Notes under the pieces: generated by a model | What the model was told of the DNA's origin: nothing | The model's database searches: none | What the model saw: only the letters and a program-made list of their open reading frames with translations | Part shown: one piece after another, positions 44,001-54,368 of the stretch | Numbering within the stretch: the first letter of the stretch is position 1 | Layout of the letters: each line of letters opens with the position of its first letter | Assembly (NCBI RefSeq): GCF_000372725.1 | Contig: NW_005201360.1 | Coordinates: forward strand, 64,725 to 128,724 | Source: Emiliania huxleyi CCMP1516 | Lineage: Eukaryota; Haptophyta; Isochrysidales; Noelaerhabdaceae | Reading direction: 5' to 3' | DNA length: 64,000 bases | Position numbers and translations under genes: made by a program

Positions 44001-45164
44001 GGTGCGGTCTCGGCTGAGGTCGCAGCCGATGCCGTCGTCGCTCGCCGCCTTCAAGAAGGATCCGCCTGCAGCGAGACGCTGGCCCGCTTCTCCCCCCCTC
44101 CTGCTCACGGCCCGCGCCCCCGGTGTGCAGGACGCGCACTACGTGCTCGAGCGCGACTTGGGCCGGTGCGAGGCGCTGCACCCGACCCCGATACTTGCTG
44201 AGTGCCACCGGACGGCGGAGTGCCCCGACTAGGTATGAGGTGCTGCACCCGTCCGACACGCCGTTCGTCGGCCTCTTCAAGGGGGAGAGGGTCTACCCGC
44301 GCGCCTCCGTCGTGCGGCTGATGACCGAGGAACGGCGGCCCCGAGAAGGTCAGGGGAAGGAGGCTTCCCGGCGCCGTAACCTTCGAGCCTCCCCACTGGT
44401 AGGAGCGATGGTTCCGGCAAGCGCGCTGCCTCCTGCCGGCGCAGGCGCCGCTCAAGCGCGTCCCAAAGGGCGGCGGAGGCGGGGGCGGCGGCGGCAGGGG
44501 CGGCGGCCGCGGGGGCGGCGGCGGCAGGGGCGGCGGCGGCAGGGGCAGAGGGGGAGGCCCGCCTTGGGGCGCGGCTCGCGGGGGCAAGGCGCCGATTGCG
44601 GGCGGCGGGCGGCGGAGTGCGGACGGCGGCGGCAGAGGCGGAGGCGGAGGTGACGGAGGCGAGGAGTGCGACGGGGAGGGCGAGCCGGCGGAGGGGGAGG
44701 GTGGGTGCGGGGCGGAGGGCGGTGGCGGCGAGGGGGCGCTCGATCTGTACGCAGAGTGGCAGACGTACGCCTACGAGCCTCCCGCGGCGATCGGCGGGGT
44801 GGTACCTCGGTCGGAGCGGGGGCACGTCGAGATGTGGTCCGAGAAGCACCTGCCGCTCGGCACAAAGTGGCTCAGGGCGCCGCACGTCGCGGCTGCCGCC
44901 AAGAAGCTGGGCGTCGATTGCGCGCCCGCGATGGTCGGCTTCGACTTTCGCGACGGCCGGTCGGTGCCGCGGTTCGACGGGGTGATCGTGTGCGAGGAGG
45001 CCGCGCCCCTGCTGGTCGAGGCGGCGGCGGGCATCGCCGAGGCCGAGGAGGACAAGCTGTCGCGCAAGCTGCGCCGCCGCGCTCTCGGCCAGTGGGCGAC
45101 GCTCCTCAACGCGCTGCGGCTGCGCGCGCGGCTGGAGGCCCAGTACGGGCGCGGCGACGACTGA
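41017..45164 (+). CDS. XPC: XPC/RAD4 DNA-damage recognition protein
   Basis: Nucleotide-excision-repair protein that senses helix distortion in the nucleus. The N-terminus is acidic (GGEDGEDIEDEVDDEDMWED). The transglutaminase-like domain is seen in HRVALQCWLAHGV, the GLTARLVVALQPP stretch, VYLPREGRWVALDPFF and AYIVGFG. The BHD domains follow: SQPMPSSLAAFKKDP/HYVLERDLGRCEALHP (BHD1), YEVLHPSDTPFVGLFKGERV YPRASVVRLM (BHD2), then LYAEWQTYAYEPPAAIGGVV, GHVEMWSEKHLPLGTKWLRA and AAKKLGVDCAPAMVGFDF (BHD3). Gly/Ser and Gly/Arg runs are inserted at about 42930-43070 and 44470-44600. Exon 1 is 41017-41460; intron 1 (41461-41493) is only 33 bp. Other introns lie between 41800 and 44230, one bearing GACACGCCCGC repeats. 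Not every border is resolved. Confidence 0.9.
41844..41904 (+). repeat. Intronic GACACGCCCGC repeat (XPC)
   Basis: Five sense-oriented 11-13-nt units end just before the acceptor CCTGCAG at about 41909. Confidence 0.8.
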
Positions 45165-45472
45165 ACACTCTGAAGGCCGAGAGACTGCGCGAGAGAGCTC
45201 CGGGGGGCGACCGCGCGGGGAGAGACAGGAGAGTATACCTGTACGTAAAGTGGCCCTCTTGGTGGGTCTTGGTGACGCCGCGGGTAGAATGTAGAAAGCA
45301 GCTTGGGGAGGCGTGTGGCAGTCGTCCGCAGCGGGTGTGATTTCTTGCCAAAAACCTTGCTGTAAAACCTACTCCGCGACGAGCGACAAGCTCTATCTAT
45401 ACGCGACATGCACATGCACATGCACATGCACATGCACATGCACATGCACATGCACATGCACATGCACATGTG
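45165..45472. repeat. Convergent intergenic region with (ACATGC)n at 45405-45471
   Basis: About eleven perfect ACATGC/GCACAT hexamers lie between the ends of XPC and SPT4. In vertebrates alternating purine-pyrimidine runs of this kind can form Z-DNA; that is inference here. Confidence 0.9.
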
Positions 45473-45914
45473 CTACTCCGGCCTCATCGCGGATGTGTCG
45501 TCGAGATTGTGGTATCTGGCGCCGTTCTCCTCGAGCGTCTGTCGGTGCTGCTCCGGCAGCGTCCCTCGCACCCGCAGCGCGTAGCACCCCGGGACGAACG
45601 CCGTGATGCCCTGCCAGCGCGCGACCCACGACTCGTCCGGCTTCATCATCGCCACCAGGCCGTCAAAGTTGGGCGACGTGACCTCGAAGACAATCTCCCG
45701 CTCGTTCGGTGACAGCAGAAACGGCACGTTCTCGTTCCCATCTCGCACCCACTGCAGGCGAGCGCACGGCGGTTGTGAGCGCGGGTGTGTATGTGCGGTG
45801 GCGCGTGCGCGAAGGGGCGCCCGCCTGCTCCTCCGTCTTTACGAGCCCGGTGACCATGCACGCGCGCAGCCGCCGGTCCCCGTGCGGCACGACCGCAGTC
45901 GTCTCGTCCGCCAT
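45473..45914 (-). CDS. SPT4: Transcription elongation factor SPT4 (DSIF subunit), zinc ligands mostly missing
   Basis: Exons 45914-45825 and 45751-45473 with a 73-bp GC-AG intron give 122 residues, the usual SPT4 length. Conserved blocks are RRLRACMVTGLVKT, VFEVTSPNFDGLVAMMKPDE, SWVARWQGI and PGCYALRVRGTLPE. SPT4 binds the SPT5 NGN domain and supports RNA polymerase II processivity. The N-terminal zinc ribbon normally has CxxC...CxxC; here the first pair reads CMVT and the second GNENV, so three of four ligands are absent. The intron falls between the two half-sites; a different exon choice might restore them, but I saw no alternative. Confidence 0.88.
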
Positions 45915-46162
45915 CTCGTTGAAGCGAGGGAGAAGAGCGGGCCCCGAGAAGAGCGGGCCCCGGGCCGGCACTTTCTGAAAATCGAGAAAACCGATTCGGC
46001 CCCCAGGGGGACCATCGGTGCCTGCAGAGCGAGACACACGTGAACGAAACGGGGCCGCTGGAATATTCTGGCCCGCCACCACAGCTCACCACGTGTGTCG
46101 GCTGTCAGTGGCTGCGGCCCGCCAACTCCGCCAACTTCCTCACCGGCGAACACAACCGACAC
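45915..46162. promoter_or_regulatory. Bidirectional promoter, SPT4 / coiled-coil membrane protein
   Basis: 248 bp between outward-facing start codons; contains the direct repeat GAGAAGAGCGGGCCCCG (around 45931-45963). No TATA box was seen. Confidence 0.4.
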
Positions 46163-47453
46163 ATGCTGCGGCCCACCTCGGGCATGGTGGTCGTCCTGTC
46201 GCTCGTCCTCCTCTACGTCACGCAGCAGCACCAGCAGATCGCCGGAGCGGCATCGCGCGCGCAGGTCACCGCAGCACCCAAGCGAGCCGTGGTCGCCGGC
46301 CACCGTCACGCCAACCGTCTCCACACGACTGCAGGCACGCACGACTTCGCTCGAGCGAGAGGTCGAGCGGCTAGAGAGCGAGGCGCGGCACGCACATAAC
46401 GAGGCGCGCCGCCTGCGCCAGCGCCATGACCTCGAGCAGCGCGCGTGCAGCGCCAGCGCAGCAGCCCTGGCTCCAGCGGCCGTGCGCGCGGCCGTTCGTG
46501 AGGCGCTGCGCGCGATGGCGGACGCGGGTGGCGCCGACGAGGAGGCTGGCGGAGCGGCAGGCCTCCTCGCCGACCAGGCCGAGCTGGTCCGGGCAGAGCT
46601 CGCCGAAGGTGCTGGCGGTAGGACGCGCGAATTCAACGCCGCCTCTCTCCCTCCACCCACCCACACAGATTTGGCACCCTCCTCGCTGGGAAGGCTAGGG
46701 CGGACCTCTTAGGCTGGCGCGCCTCCCCTGCTCCTCAGGCCTCGCCCTCGAGGATGCTGGCTGGTGCCGATGTCCGGCAGCCTTGCGCCAGCGACGCGGC
46801 AGAGCTGTGCCGCGTGTGGACGGCGTCTCTTCACACCGTGCGGCGTGAGCAGGCACTGCCCGACTGGGCGAGGCTGTGCCGCGCCATCCGGGCGCTCAGC
46901 CGCCAAGGCGGCGGCGGCGGCAGCGGCGGCGGCGGCGGCGGCGAGTGCGCGGAGGAGGCGGCGAGGCTCCGCTCCGCTGTCGTCGAGACGAAGCTCTCAG
47001 TGTCGGACTGCGAGGACAAGCTCGCGCTCGCGCTGCGGCGGCTCGAGGTTGTCTCCACGCCGCCGCCGCCGCCGCTCTCCGCGGGAGAGCTCGAGGGGCG
47101 GTGCGCGCCGCTCGTGTCCCGCGCGCAGGTGGGACGTCCGAGAGGCGAGAGAGAGGGCGTGGAGACGAGGGTGCGGAGGCGTTTACCTGGCCTGGCCCTG
47201 TGCGCAGGAGCTGCTCTCGTCGGCCATCGTGCCGTACGTCGACGGCTTGCGCCACAACCTCTCGCTCGCGCGCGCCCGCTGCGAGCCCGCGGCGGCCGCA
47301 CCCGCCGCGGCCGCATCCGCCGAAGCGCCCGCGGCGAGTGGCAAACTCCTCGAAAGCCTCCGAGCTGCAGCCGCCGTTGCGGGAGCGCCAGAGGTGAGGA
47401 CAGAGCAGGCCTCGCGGGGAGTAATGTCGGATGAGCAGGGTGTTATCAAGTGA
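46163..47453 (+). CDS. Single-pass membrane protein with coiled coils, unknown function
   Basis: Starts with MLRPTSGMVVVLSLVLLYVT, a type II-like signal anchor, then a long heptad region (SLEREVERLESEARHAHNEA, RRLRQRHDLEQR). A middle part contains a Trp-bearing helix (ELCRVWTASLHTVRREQALP DWARLCRAIRALSR), Gly-rich linker and a second helix (RLRSAVVETKLSVSDCEDKL ALALRRLEVV). The last exon begins ELLSSAIVPYVDGLRHNLSL and ends at 47453. At least three introns are needed (near 46265-46332, 46616-46738 and 47128-47207), the middle ones GT-AG. Golgi or ER tethering would fit the architecture but is a guess. Confidence 0.5.
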
Positions 47454-47601
47454 GACCAAGTCGCGGTAAGATTCAGGAGGTCCCAGCGGACGCTTTTCCT
47501 CGAGAGGAACCTGTATTGTTTTCCAAAATTCTTTTCCTCAGAGGCTTAGCTCAAGAATTCTTTTCCTCAGCTCGCGCGCGCATCTACTGGCCATCGCACT
47601 A
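47454..47601 (+). promoter_or_regulatory. Upstream region of the SNF2 gene with ATTCTTTTCCTCAG repeats
   Basis: The motif TTCTTTTCCTCAG occurs twice (about 47529 and 47560), with a related TTTTCCTCGAG at 47493. These could be pyrimidine-rich acceptor-like or promoter elements. Confidence 0.4.
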
Positions 47602-50600
47602 ATGGCGGCGCGAATTCACGACTGGTGTGCCGTGTGCCGCGGCGACGCCGAGTCGCACGACGACCTGATCAAGTGCCGAGGCTGCAAGGCCAAGTACCAC
47701 CTTAACTGCGCGGGCCTTCGGGCGTGGCCCGAGAATCTCAAGGAGTGGCGTTGCACCGGCTGCGAGGGCTCGCACAGTCGGTCGTCCTCGCACCAATCAC
47801 GCATCACCGCTGTGCGCGCTGTCCACCGTTCGCTCCGCTCGCGTGCTGCGGGCTTCTTCGAGAAGTCTCGCACCGCGATCGCTCCCTTTGTGACGCCGGA
47901 CGCTCTCGCCAAGCTCACGGCGGGCGGCGAGGCGGTGCTCGCCGCGCAGTCCAAGCCGATCGTGCTCGGCCCGCGCGAGCCCTTCATCCAGGCGACGCTC
48001 CGGCCCTACCAGGTCGACGGCGTCAACTGGCTGCTGCGCCAGTACTCGCTCGGCACGGGCGGCATCCTCGGCGACGAGATGGGGCTCGGCAAGACGATCC
48101 AGACGCTCGCCTTCCTCTCCGCGCTCAAGGCGGCGAAGCTGCCGGGCCCTCACCTCGTCATCACGCCGCTCGCCGTGCTGCAGAACTGGGCCAACGAGCT
48201 CAAGCGCTTCACGCCGCAGCTCTCCTTTGTCAAGGTGCACGGCTCCGCGAGCGAGCGGGAGCGGCTACTGTCGTCGCCGGCGGTGCTGCAGGCCGAGTAC
48301 GACGTCTACCTGACGACGTACGACACGCTGCGCGCCGAGGAGGCCTTCTTCTCCGAGGCCTTCCTCTTCCACACCGTCACCATCGACGAGGGCCACCGCC
48401 TCAAGAACGAGGCATCCTCGCTCTGCGCCAGCCTCGCGCGGCTGCCCATCCCGTTCCGCCTCCTCCTCACCGGCACGCCCCTCCAAAACAACCTGCACGA
48501 GCTCTGGGCGCTCCTCGCATACGTCATCCCAAACACCCTCTCCTCCTCCGCGTTCGACGCCGCCGCCTCCGTCGGGCTCGACGACGGCAACCGCGACCGC
48601 TCCGCCGACACTTCCTGGACATGTCCGTGACAAGTCCATGACGTGTCCCACACAGGCAACCTCGACCGCTCCGCCGTCGCGCAGGCCCGCGCGCTCCTCG
48701 AGAGCATGATGGTGCGCCGCGCCGCGTCGGAGGCGGGGGGGGGGGGGGGGAAGGGTGGCACAAAAAAAAAAGCGTCCCGCGCGCCGTCCCTGCAGGTCCG
48801 GCGAGTCAAGTCCGAGGTCGAGACGTCGCTGCTCCCAAAGGTCGAGTTCGTGCTCAAGCCGCCGCTCACGCCGCTGCAGCGCTCGTGGTACCGCCAGCTA
48901 CTCGGGTCGGTGACCCGCGGCGGCGGCGGCGGCAGCAGCAGTGCTGCTGACGGCGACGGCTTGCTCTCGCTCGCGCAGCTGCAGTCTCGGCTGATGCAGC
49001 TGCAGAAGGTCGTGAACCACCCCAAGGCCATCGCGCTCACCCTCGACCGCGACCGCGCCGCCGCCGCCGCCAAGCACGCCGCCGCTGCGGGCTCGTCCTT
49101 CATCAAGCTCCCGCCGACAGACAACTCGCACCTGTCGGCGGCGGCGCGGCAGGACGAGGCCGCGCTGCGAGGGCTGACTGGAGAGAGCCTCGTGGCCTCG
49201 TCCGGCAGAACTCTCCGCCCGTGGGCCTCCGACACGGTGGGGCACGTCCCAAGACGCCCGCGGCTCCGTCCCGTCATAGGCAAGCTCGCCATGCTCGACC
49301 GACTCCTCCGCCGGTGCAAGGCGGCGGGCAGCCGCGCGCTCATCTTCTCGCAGTACACGCTGTCGCTCGACGTCCTCGAGGAGTACGCGCGCTACCGGTG
49401 GGGCGACCTTGGCGCGGACCGCGACTGCACACCGGCGTCCGAACCGTGGCGCGTCCGTGACGCGTCCGCGACATGTCCCGCGTAGGCTCGGCCTACTTCC
49501 GGCTCGACGGCACCACCAACCGCATCGCGCGAGAGATGGACATGCGCTCCTTCAACGAGGACGGCTCGAGCGCCTTTCTGTACCTCATCTCGACGCGCGC
49601 CGGCGGGCAGGGGATCAACCTCGCCACCGCCGACGTGGTGGTTCTGTACGACACGTGCGAGACCTCGCCCCTCCTCGCGCAGCCACACGGCGGCTCCTCC
49701 GAACCTCCTCCGCGCTCTTGCAGGTGCTACAACCCGCAGGTGGACCTGCAGGCGCAGGACCGCGCGCACCGCATCGGCCAGACGAAGCAAGTCAAGATCT
49801 ACCGGCTCATCTCCCCGTCGAGCTTCGAGGAGCGCGTGCTGCGCCGCGCGCGCCAGAAGCTGCTACTCGACGCGCTCGTCATCAAGAAGGAGGGCGAGGG
49901 CGGCGCCGGCGTGGCGCTCCTCGACGAGGGCGACGACTCGAGCGACTTGGGCAAGCTGTCGATGGCGGAGCTGTACAAGATGCTCTCGCACGGCGCCGAG
50001 GCGCCCTCTGCCACCCTCTCTCCCTCCTCGCCGCCCTCTCCTCCCCACTGCCTGCCTGCACTCAAGACAGCCGCCCTCACCGCCGCCCTCGCCGCCGCCC
50101 TCGCCGCCGCCCTCACCGCCGCCCTCACCCCTTCCTCCCTCTCCGCGCAGGCCGTCTTTGACCCCACGGCGGAGGAGGCGCCTCCGCTCACCGCCGACGA
50201 GTACGACGCGCTGCTCGACGCCGCCAAGCCCGCCAACGTCAAGGACGAGGTGGACAATGTCGACGAGGCCGGGGAGGAGGGGGCGGCATCGAGCGACGCG
50301 CCGCGGTGCCAAGACACCAAGGACACGGCAGAGGCGGCGGCGGCCGAGGCGGCGGCTGCCGAGGCGGCGGCTGAGGGGGCGAGGATTGCGGCGGAGCAGG
50401 CGGCGGCTGCCGAGGCGGCGGCTGCCGAGGCGGAGCGGCTGCGCCTCGAGGCGTCGGCGGCAAAGGTTTTGGCGGCGGAGTCAGAGGCCGTGGCGTCCGA
50501 GTGGCAGCCTGCAGCGGCGTCCCGCGACCACTCGGAGCTCGTGACCGAAATCAAGCAGCTGATGGTCGCGCGCGGGGTGGGCCAGGCGCAGCTCTACCGC

Positions 50601-52837
50601 CTGCTCGACATCAAGAAGGAGTCCTTCTCCGCGTGGCTGACGTGGCGAGAGCGGCCGTCTCTCCCCAAGGCCACCGTTGCGGGCATCGACGCAAAGGTCG
50701 CAGTCTACCTCGCCGATCCGGCAAACGCGCAGGCGCAGGCAGCCGCGGCCGTCAAGGCGCGCGCAGAACTGGCTTCCGCCAAGGCTGCGGCGTCGGCGAC
50801 CGAGACGGTGGAGGCGCCCCGCGAGGGGCGGAAGCGCAAGGCAGCCGCGCCCGACCGCTTCTCGCCACCCGCGAAGCTGCACCAGCCAGGCAAGGCGCGC
50901 GTCGCGCTGCAGCACGACGACTTTTGCTTCGCTTGCGGCGACGGCGGCGAGCTCCTCGAGTGCACCGTCTGCCCACGCATGTACCACCTCGCGTGCGTGG
51001 GCCTGAGCGCGGTCCCGAAGGGGACGTGGCACTGCCCGTGGCACTCGTGCTGGGAGTGCGACCGCAAGTCGTCGCAAGTCGGAGGCCAGCTGTTCCACTG
51101 GTGCGGCGTCCCCAGCGCGCCATCCCCCACCCCTCCCCCTCTCGTTCTCACCCCTTCCCTCACCCGCCCCCTCCCGCTCCCAGCATGACCTGCCCACTCA
51201 CGTACTGCTTCGACTGTTCGCCCGACGCCTACACCGCCGGGAACGCGGTGCGGACGGCGGCGGCGGCAGCAACGACGGCGATGCTCGAGCGGCGCGGCGT
51301 GTACTCAACCAAAAGTTATCTGTTCTTCCACTGGTGCGCCTTCCCCCTTTCACACCTTCGCTCCCGCCCCCCCCCGCTTGGATTCCCCCTCCCCCCCCCC
51401 CCCCCCTCCAGCACCGACTGCAAGGAGGAGAAGCGCAAGCCGCCGGCGCCACCGCCGGCCCGCAAGGTCCTGAACGCCGGCGGCGGCGGCGGAGGCGGAG
51501 GCGGCGGCAGAAGCGGAGGCGGCGGCGGAGGCGGAGACGGCGGCGGAGGCGATGGGGGCGCCGCACCCGCCGCCGCGAGTGGCGCGGCTGGAGGAGCGGA
51601 GGGCGGGGAGCAGGCCACTGCGAGTGGAACGGCCGGAGGAGCGGCGGAGGGCGGGGAGGACGCCCCTGCGAGTGGAAAGGCTGGGGCGGAGGCGGAGGGC
51701 GGGGAGGAGGGCGAGGCGGCGGCTGGGCTGGTGACGGAGTCCGAGGGCTACCGGCTGCACCTGTCCTCAAGAGGCGGGGGGCCGAGGAAGCTCAAGACTG
51801 ACGGCAAGAGCTCCACGGGCTACCTGGGTGTCTCCCGCCGCGAGGACTGCGGCAGACTCAAGTTTGTCGCGCAGGTGAGCCTGCACGACGGGCATCGCAT
51901 GCGGCTGACGTACCTCGGCGTCTTCCCCACCGCGGTGATGGCGGCGGTGGCGGTCGCCAAGGCGAAGCTGCGGTCGTCCTCCGCCGCGCCCGCCGCGCCC
52001 GCCGTGCCGGCCGCTGGCGGCGGCGTGCCAGACCCCACCTGCGGTCCCGGAGGCGGCAGCTTTGGCGGCGGCATCAACATGCTCGGCGAGCTCGGTGATC
52101 TCCTCGGCGTCGGCGAGCTCGGCGGCCCGCCCGCCGCGCCTCCCGCCGCGCCCGCTGCGCCTCCCGCTGCGTGGACGAGCGGCGCGGCCTTCCCGGAGCT
52201 GGGCGAAGGCTGGCGGCTGCTCTCGAGGCGGCGCGAGGTGCTTGTCGAAGGCAAGGCGACCACGCGCGTCATCAAGTGCTACATCGACCCGCGCGGCAAG
52301 CGCTACTCGTCGCTCAAGCAAGCCAAAGCGGCAGCCGGCGTCGAGCCCGATCGCTTTGGTTTGCTCGATTCCTTCGCCGCCATTGCCGCCGCCGCCGCTG
52401 CATCCGCCGCCGCCGACGCCGCCGGCGGCGGCGCTGCATCCGCCGATGCCGCCGCCGCCGCCGCCGCAGCGTCGTCGCCCCACGAGCCGATGGACCTCGA
52501 GTCGTCCTCGGCACCCTCCGGCCGCGCCAGCAGCGCGGAGGTCGCCATCGACGAGGCCGATCGGATGGACGACGGCGCTTCGACAGCCACGTCCGACAGC
52601 GCCCCGTCCGATACGGGCCCCCTCTTCGCCGCCGACGGGGCTTGCGCCTCGGAGGCGTCGCGCTCTCGCGCCATCGAACCGCCGGTTAAGCGCCGAGCGA
52701 CGCTCGTGGTGGGACAGAAGCAGCGCCCGCCGCTCACGCTCTCGGAGCCGCAGTCCGCGCCTTGGCCACCGGGCGAGGAGCTGGAGATGCTCGAGCGGCT
52801 CGCACAGCTCGAGAATCGCAGGGGTTGCCTGCTTTGA
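47602..52837 (+). CDS. SNF2-family chromatin remodeller with two PHD fingers, AP2-like and MBD-like domains
   Basis: Seven exons (47602-48586, 48656-49411, 49486-49654, 49724-50000, 50151-51100, 51184-51333, 51412-52837) close to exactly 1570 residues. N-terminal PHD: WCAVCRGD...LIKCRGCKAKYHLNCAGL. ATPase: GDEMGLGKTIQTLAFL (Walker A), TIDEGHRLKN (DExH box), LLTGTPLQNNLHELWALLAY, and IFSQYT, TRAGGQGINL, DRAHRIGQ of lobe 2. After an Ala/Glu-rich helix comes a second, extended PHD (FCFACGDGGELLECTVCPRM YHLACVGL, continuing over two introns as FHCMTCPLTYCFDC and FHCTDC). Near 1230-1275 is an AP2-like unit (STGYLGVSRRE, AQVSLHDGHRMRLTYLGVFP), and near 1360-1400 an MBD-like one (GWRLLSRRREV, KCYIDPRGKRYSSLKQA). 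Predicted nuclear remodeller reading histone tails and perhaps DNA. Introns 1, 2 and 4 are GC-AG, the others GT-AG. Confidence 0.9.
48587..48675 (+). repeat. SNF2 intron 1: 20-bp terminal duplication plus GACATGTCC repeats
   Basis: The first 20 bases of the intron (48587-48606) repeat the first 20 bases of the next exon (48656-48675) with one difference. Between them lie three units of GACNNGTCCNT (48618-48650). Confidence 0.9.
49448..49485 (+). repeat. Intronic GACGCGTCCGC repeat (SNF2 intron 2)
   Basis: Sense-oriented units GCGTCCGT, GACGCGTCCGC and GACATGTCCCGC run up to the acceptor TAG at 49483-49485. Confidence 0.85.
50001..50150 (+). repeat. SNF2 intron 4 with CCGCCCTCGCCG repeat
   Basis: GC-AG intron; 50069-50126 is a run of GCCGCCCTCRCC units. 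It has no stop in the exon frame and is a multiple of three, so retention would insert an Ala/Leu-rich loop. Confidence 0.75.
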
Positions 52838-53144
52838 GGCGCTCGCTGGCAGCCCGCGGCGGAGCGAGGGGTGCGAGGGTGCGGATGGGGTCTGACGTAC
52901 ACAGAACACAGCAAGAGCTGAGCGAGAGGGAACACGCATCGCGTGTCAACTGTCACATGCTATCGCGGCGTGGGTCCCAGGACGCAGCGCGCTCGCACCT
53001 CGCAGGAGAGCGAGGCCGGTGTGTACTACTGTCGGTCCATTTGGAAAAGTTCCGTTGCCGTAAGTCTTTGTCTGGTGTACTGTATCGCTTCACATAGAGC
53101 AGAGAGGCAGCGGTGGCACCCGAGCCGCCGCCCTGGGGCGCCTG
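52838..53144. other. Convergent intergenic region, no gene seen
   Basis: Lies between the SNF2 stop (+) and the stop of the DUF4864-like gene (-). Confidence 0.5.
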
Positions 53145-54253
53145 TCACTCTGTGATGGTGAGGCTGTCGGTCAGCCACGTGCCGCTGTGCAGCGAGAGCT
53201 GCCAGGTCACCACCGTCCACGACTCGTCGCCGCTCCGCCGGACGAGCGCGTCCTGCAGCACGACCGACCCGTCTGGGTCGACGGCCTCGGGCTGCTCGCG
53301 CTCGACCTGCAGCTCGTCCCACTCGGTCATGATCGCGTACCACGGCTCGCGCAAGTACGCCTCGAAGCCCTGCGGCGAGAGGCGCGACGCCGCGTTTGAC
53401 GGCGAGCAGTACCGGATCGCAACCTCGCACCCGTGCAGCGGGTGGGGCTCGTCCGGCGTGCGCAGCGCGCGCATCACCTTCTCGACCACGTCCGCGGGCG
53501 AGAGCCGCTGCTCCGCCTACTCACACGCCCGACGCCGTGAAGAGGCGCCGTCCGCTGCTTGCCGTGTGATCAGGCGCGCGGCTCTGCCATCTGCCGCTTC
53601 CGCCAGCGGCTGATCGCGGCGGCAGCCTCGGCGGGCAGCGCGAGGGCGGCCGCCTCAAGGTCGTCGCTCTGCGTCGAGTCGGGCTCCTGCACGAAGACCG
53701 TCGCCACACGCCACTCCTCGTGCCCTCCCTCGGCAAGGACCCGGGCGAGGATCCACCGGATGCTGACCCACGCTGCTGTCGGAGAGGAGCGCACCCCCGC
53801 CTGCTGGTAGGCCTCGGCGCCGTTGCCGAGGAGGACGAGGTCGCCGTCCCACCGCATCTCGCTCCACTCGACCAGCGGCCGGTACCACTCCTGCGAGAGG
53901 TAGTCTGCAAACTGCTCGAGGCTGCGCTGCGACGCCGGGCTGTCGGGCGACAGGAAGCGCATGGCGACCTCGGAGCCGAAGCGCGCGTACGGCGTGTCCT
54001 GATTCCGTCTATGCAGCGCGCACATGACCGTCTCGATCACCTCGCGTGGCTGCAGCGCCGGCGACGGCTGCGCTGTTGCGAGGGCGGCCGACTGCGTGTC
54101 GGTCGGGCCGCCGCCGCCGCCGGCGGCGGCCGCCAATGTCGCGGCAGCGGTGGCGTGGCGAGGGGACACGGCCGGCAGTATCGATGGCTGGGACAGCCGT
54201 AGCGAGCGCAGCGCTACGAGAGGCGCGGCCAAAAGCAGGAGCGAGCCAAGCAT
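53145..54253 (-). CDS. Plastid-type protein with two tandem DUF4864-like domains
   Basis: Start MLGSLLLLAAPLVALRSLRL is a signal peptide, followed by an Ala/Pro-rich transit-like stretch. The two halves are homologous: VIETVMCALHRRN...VAMRFLSPDSPAS...FADYLSQEWYRPLVEWSEM and VVEKVMRALRTPD...VAIRYCSPSNAAS...FEAYLREPWYAIMTEWDEL, each ending in a WxVxTxxxQ-like strand. This resembles the DUF4864 domain. A GC-AG intron (about 53518-53579) joins KRQM to AEQRLSPADVVEK. The function of the family is not known to me; the tandem arrangement suggests an internal duplication. Confidence 0.75.
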
Positions 54254-54368
54254 TTCTCGCAAAAAGAATTTTCAGCCCCCGCGTGACGAATTTGCAACGT
54301 ACAATTCCCAAGATACGTACTGAGGATGCGGGATTTCATGCGCGGCACGGACAAAACCCAGACTGGTC

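Noticed and set aside
49724-52837. Separate PHD-AP2-MBD gene downstream of SNF2
   Set aside because: Seven exons from 47602 to 52837 close exactly in frame with no internal promoter-like gap, so one gene is the simpler reading, though not proven.
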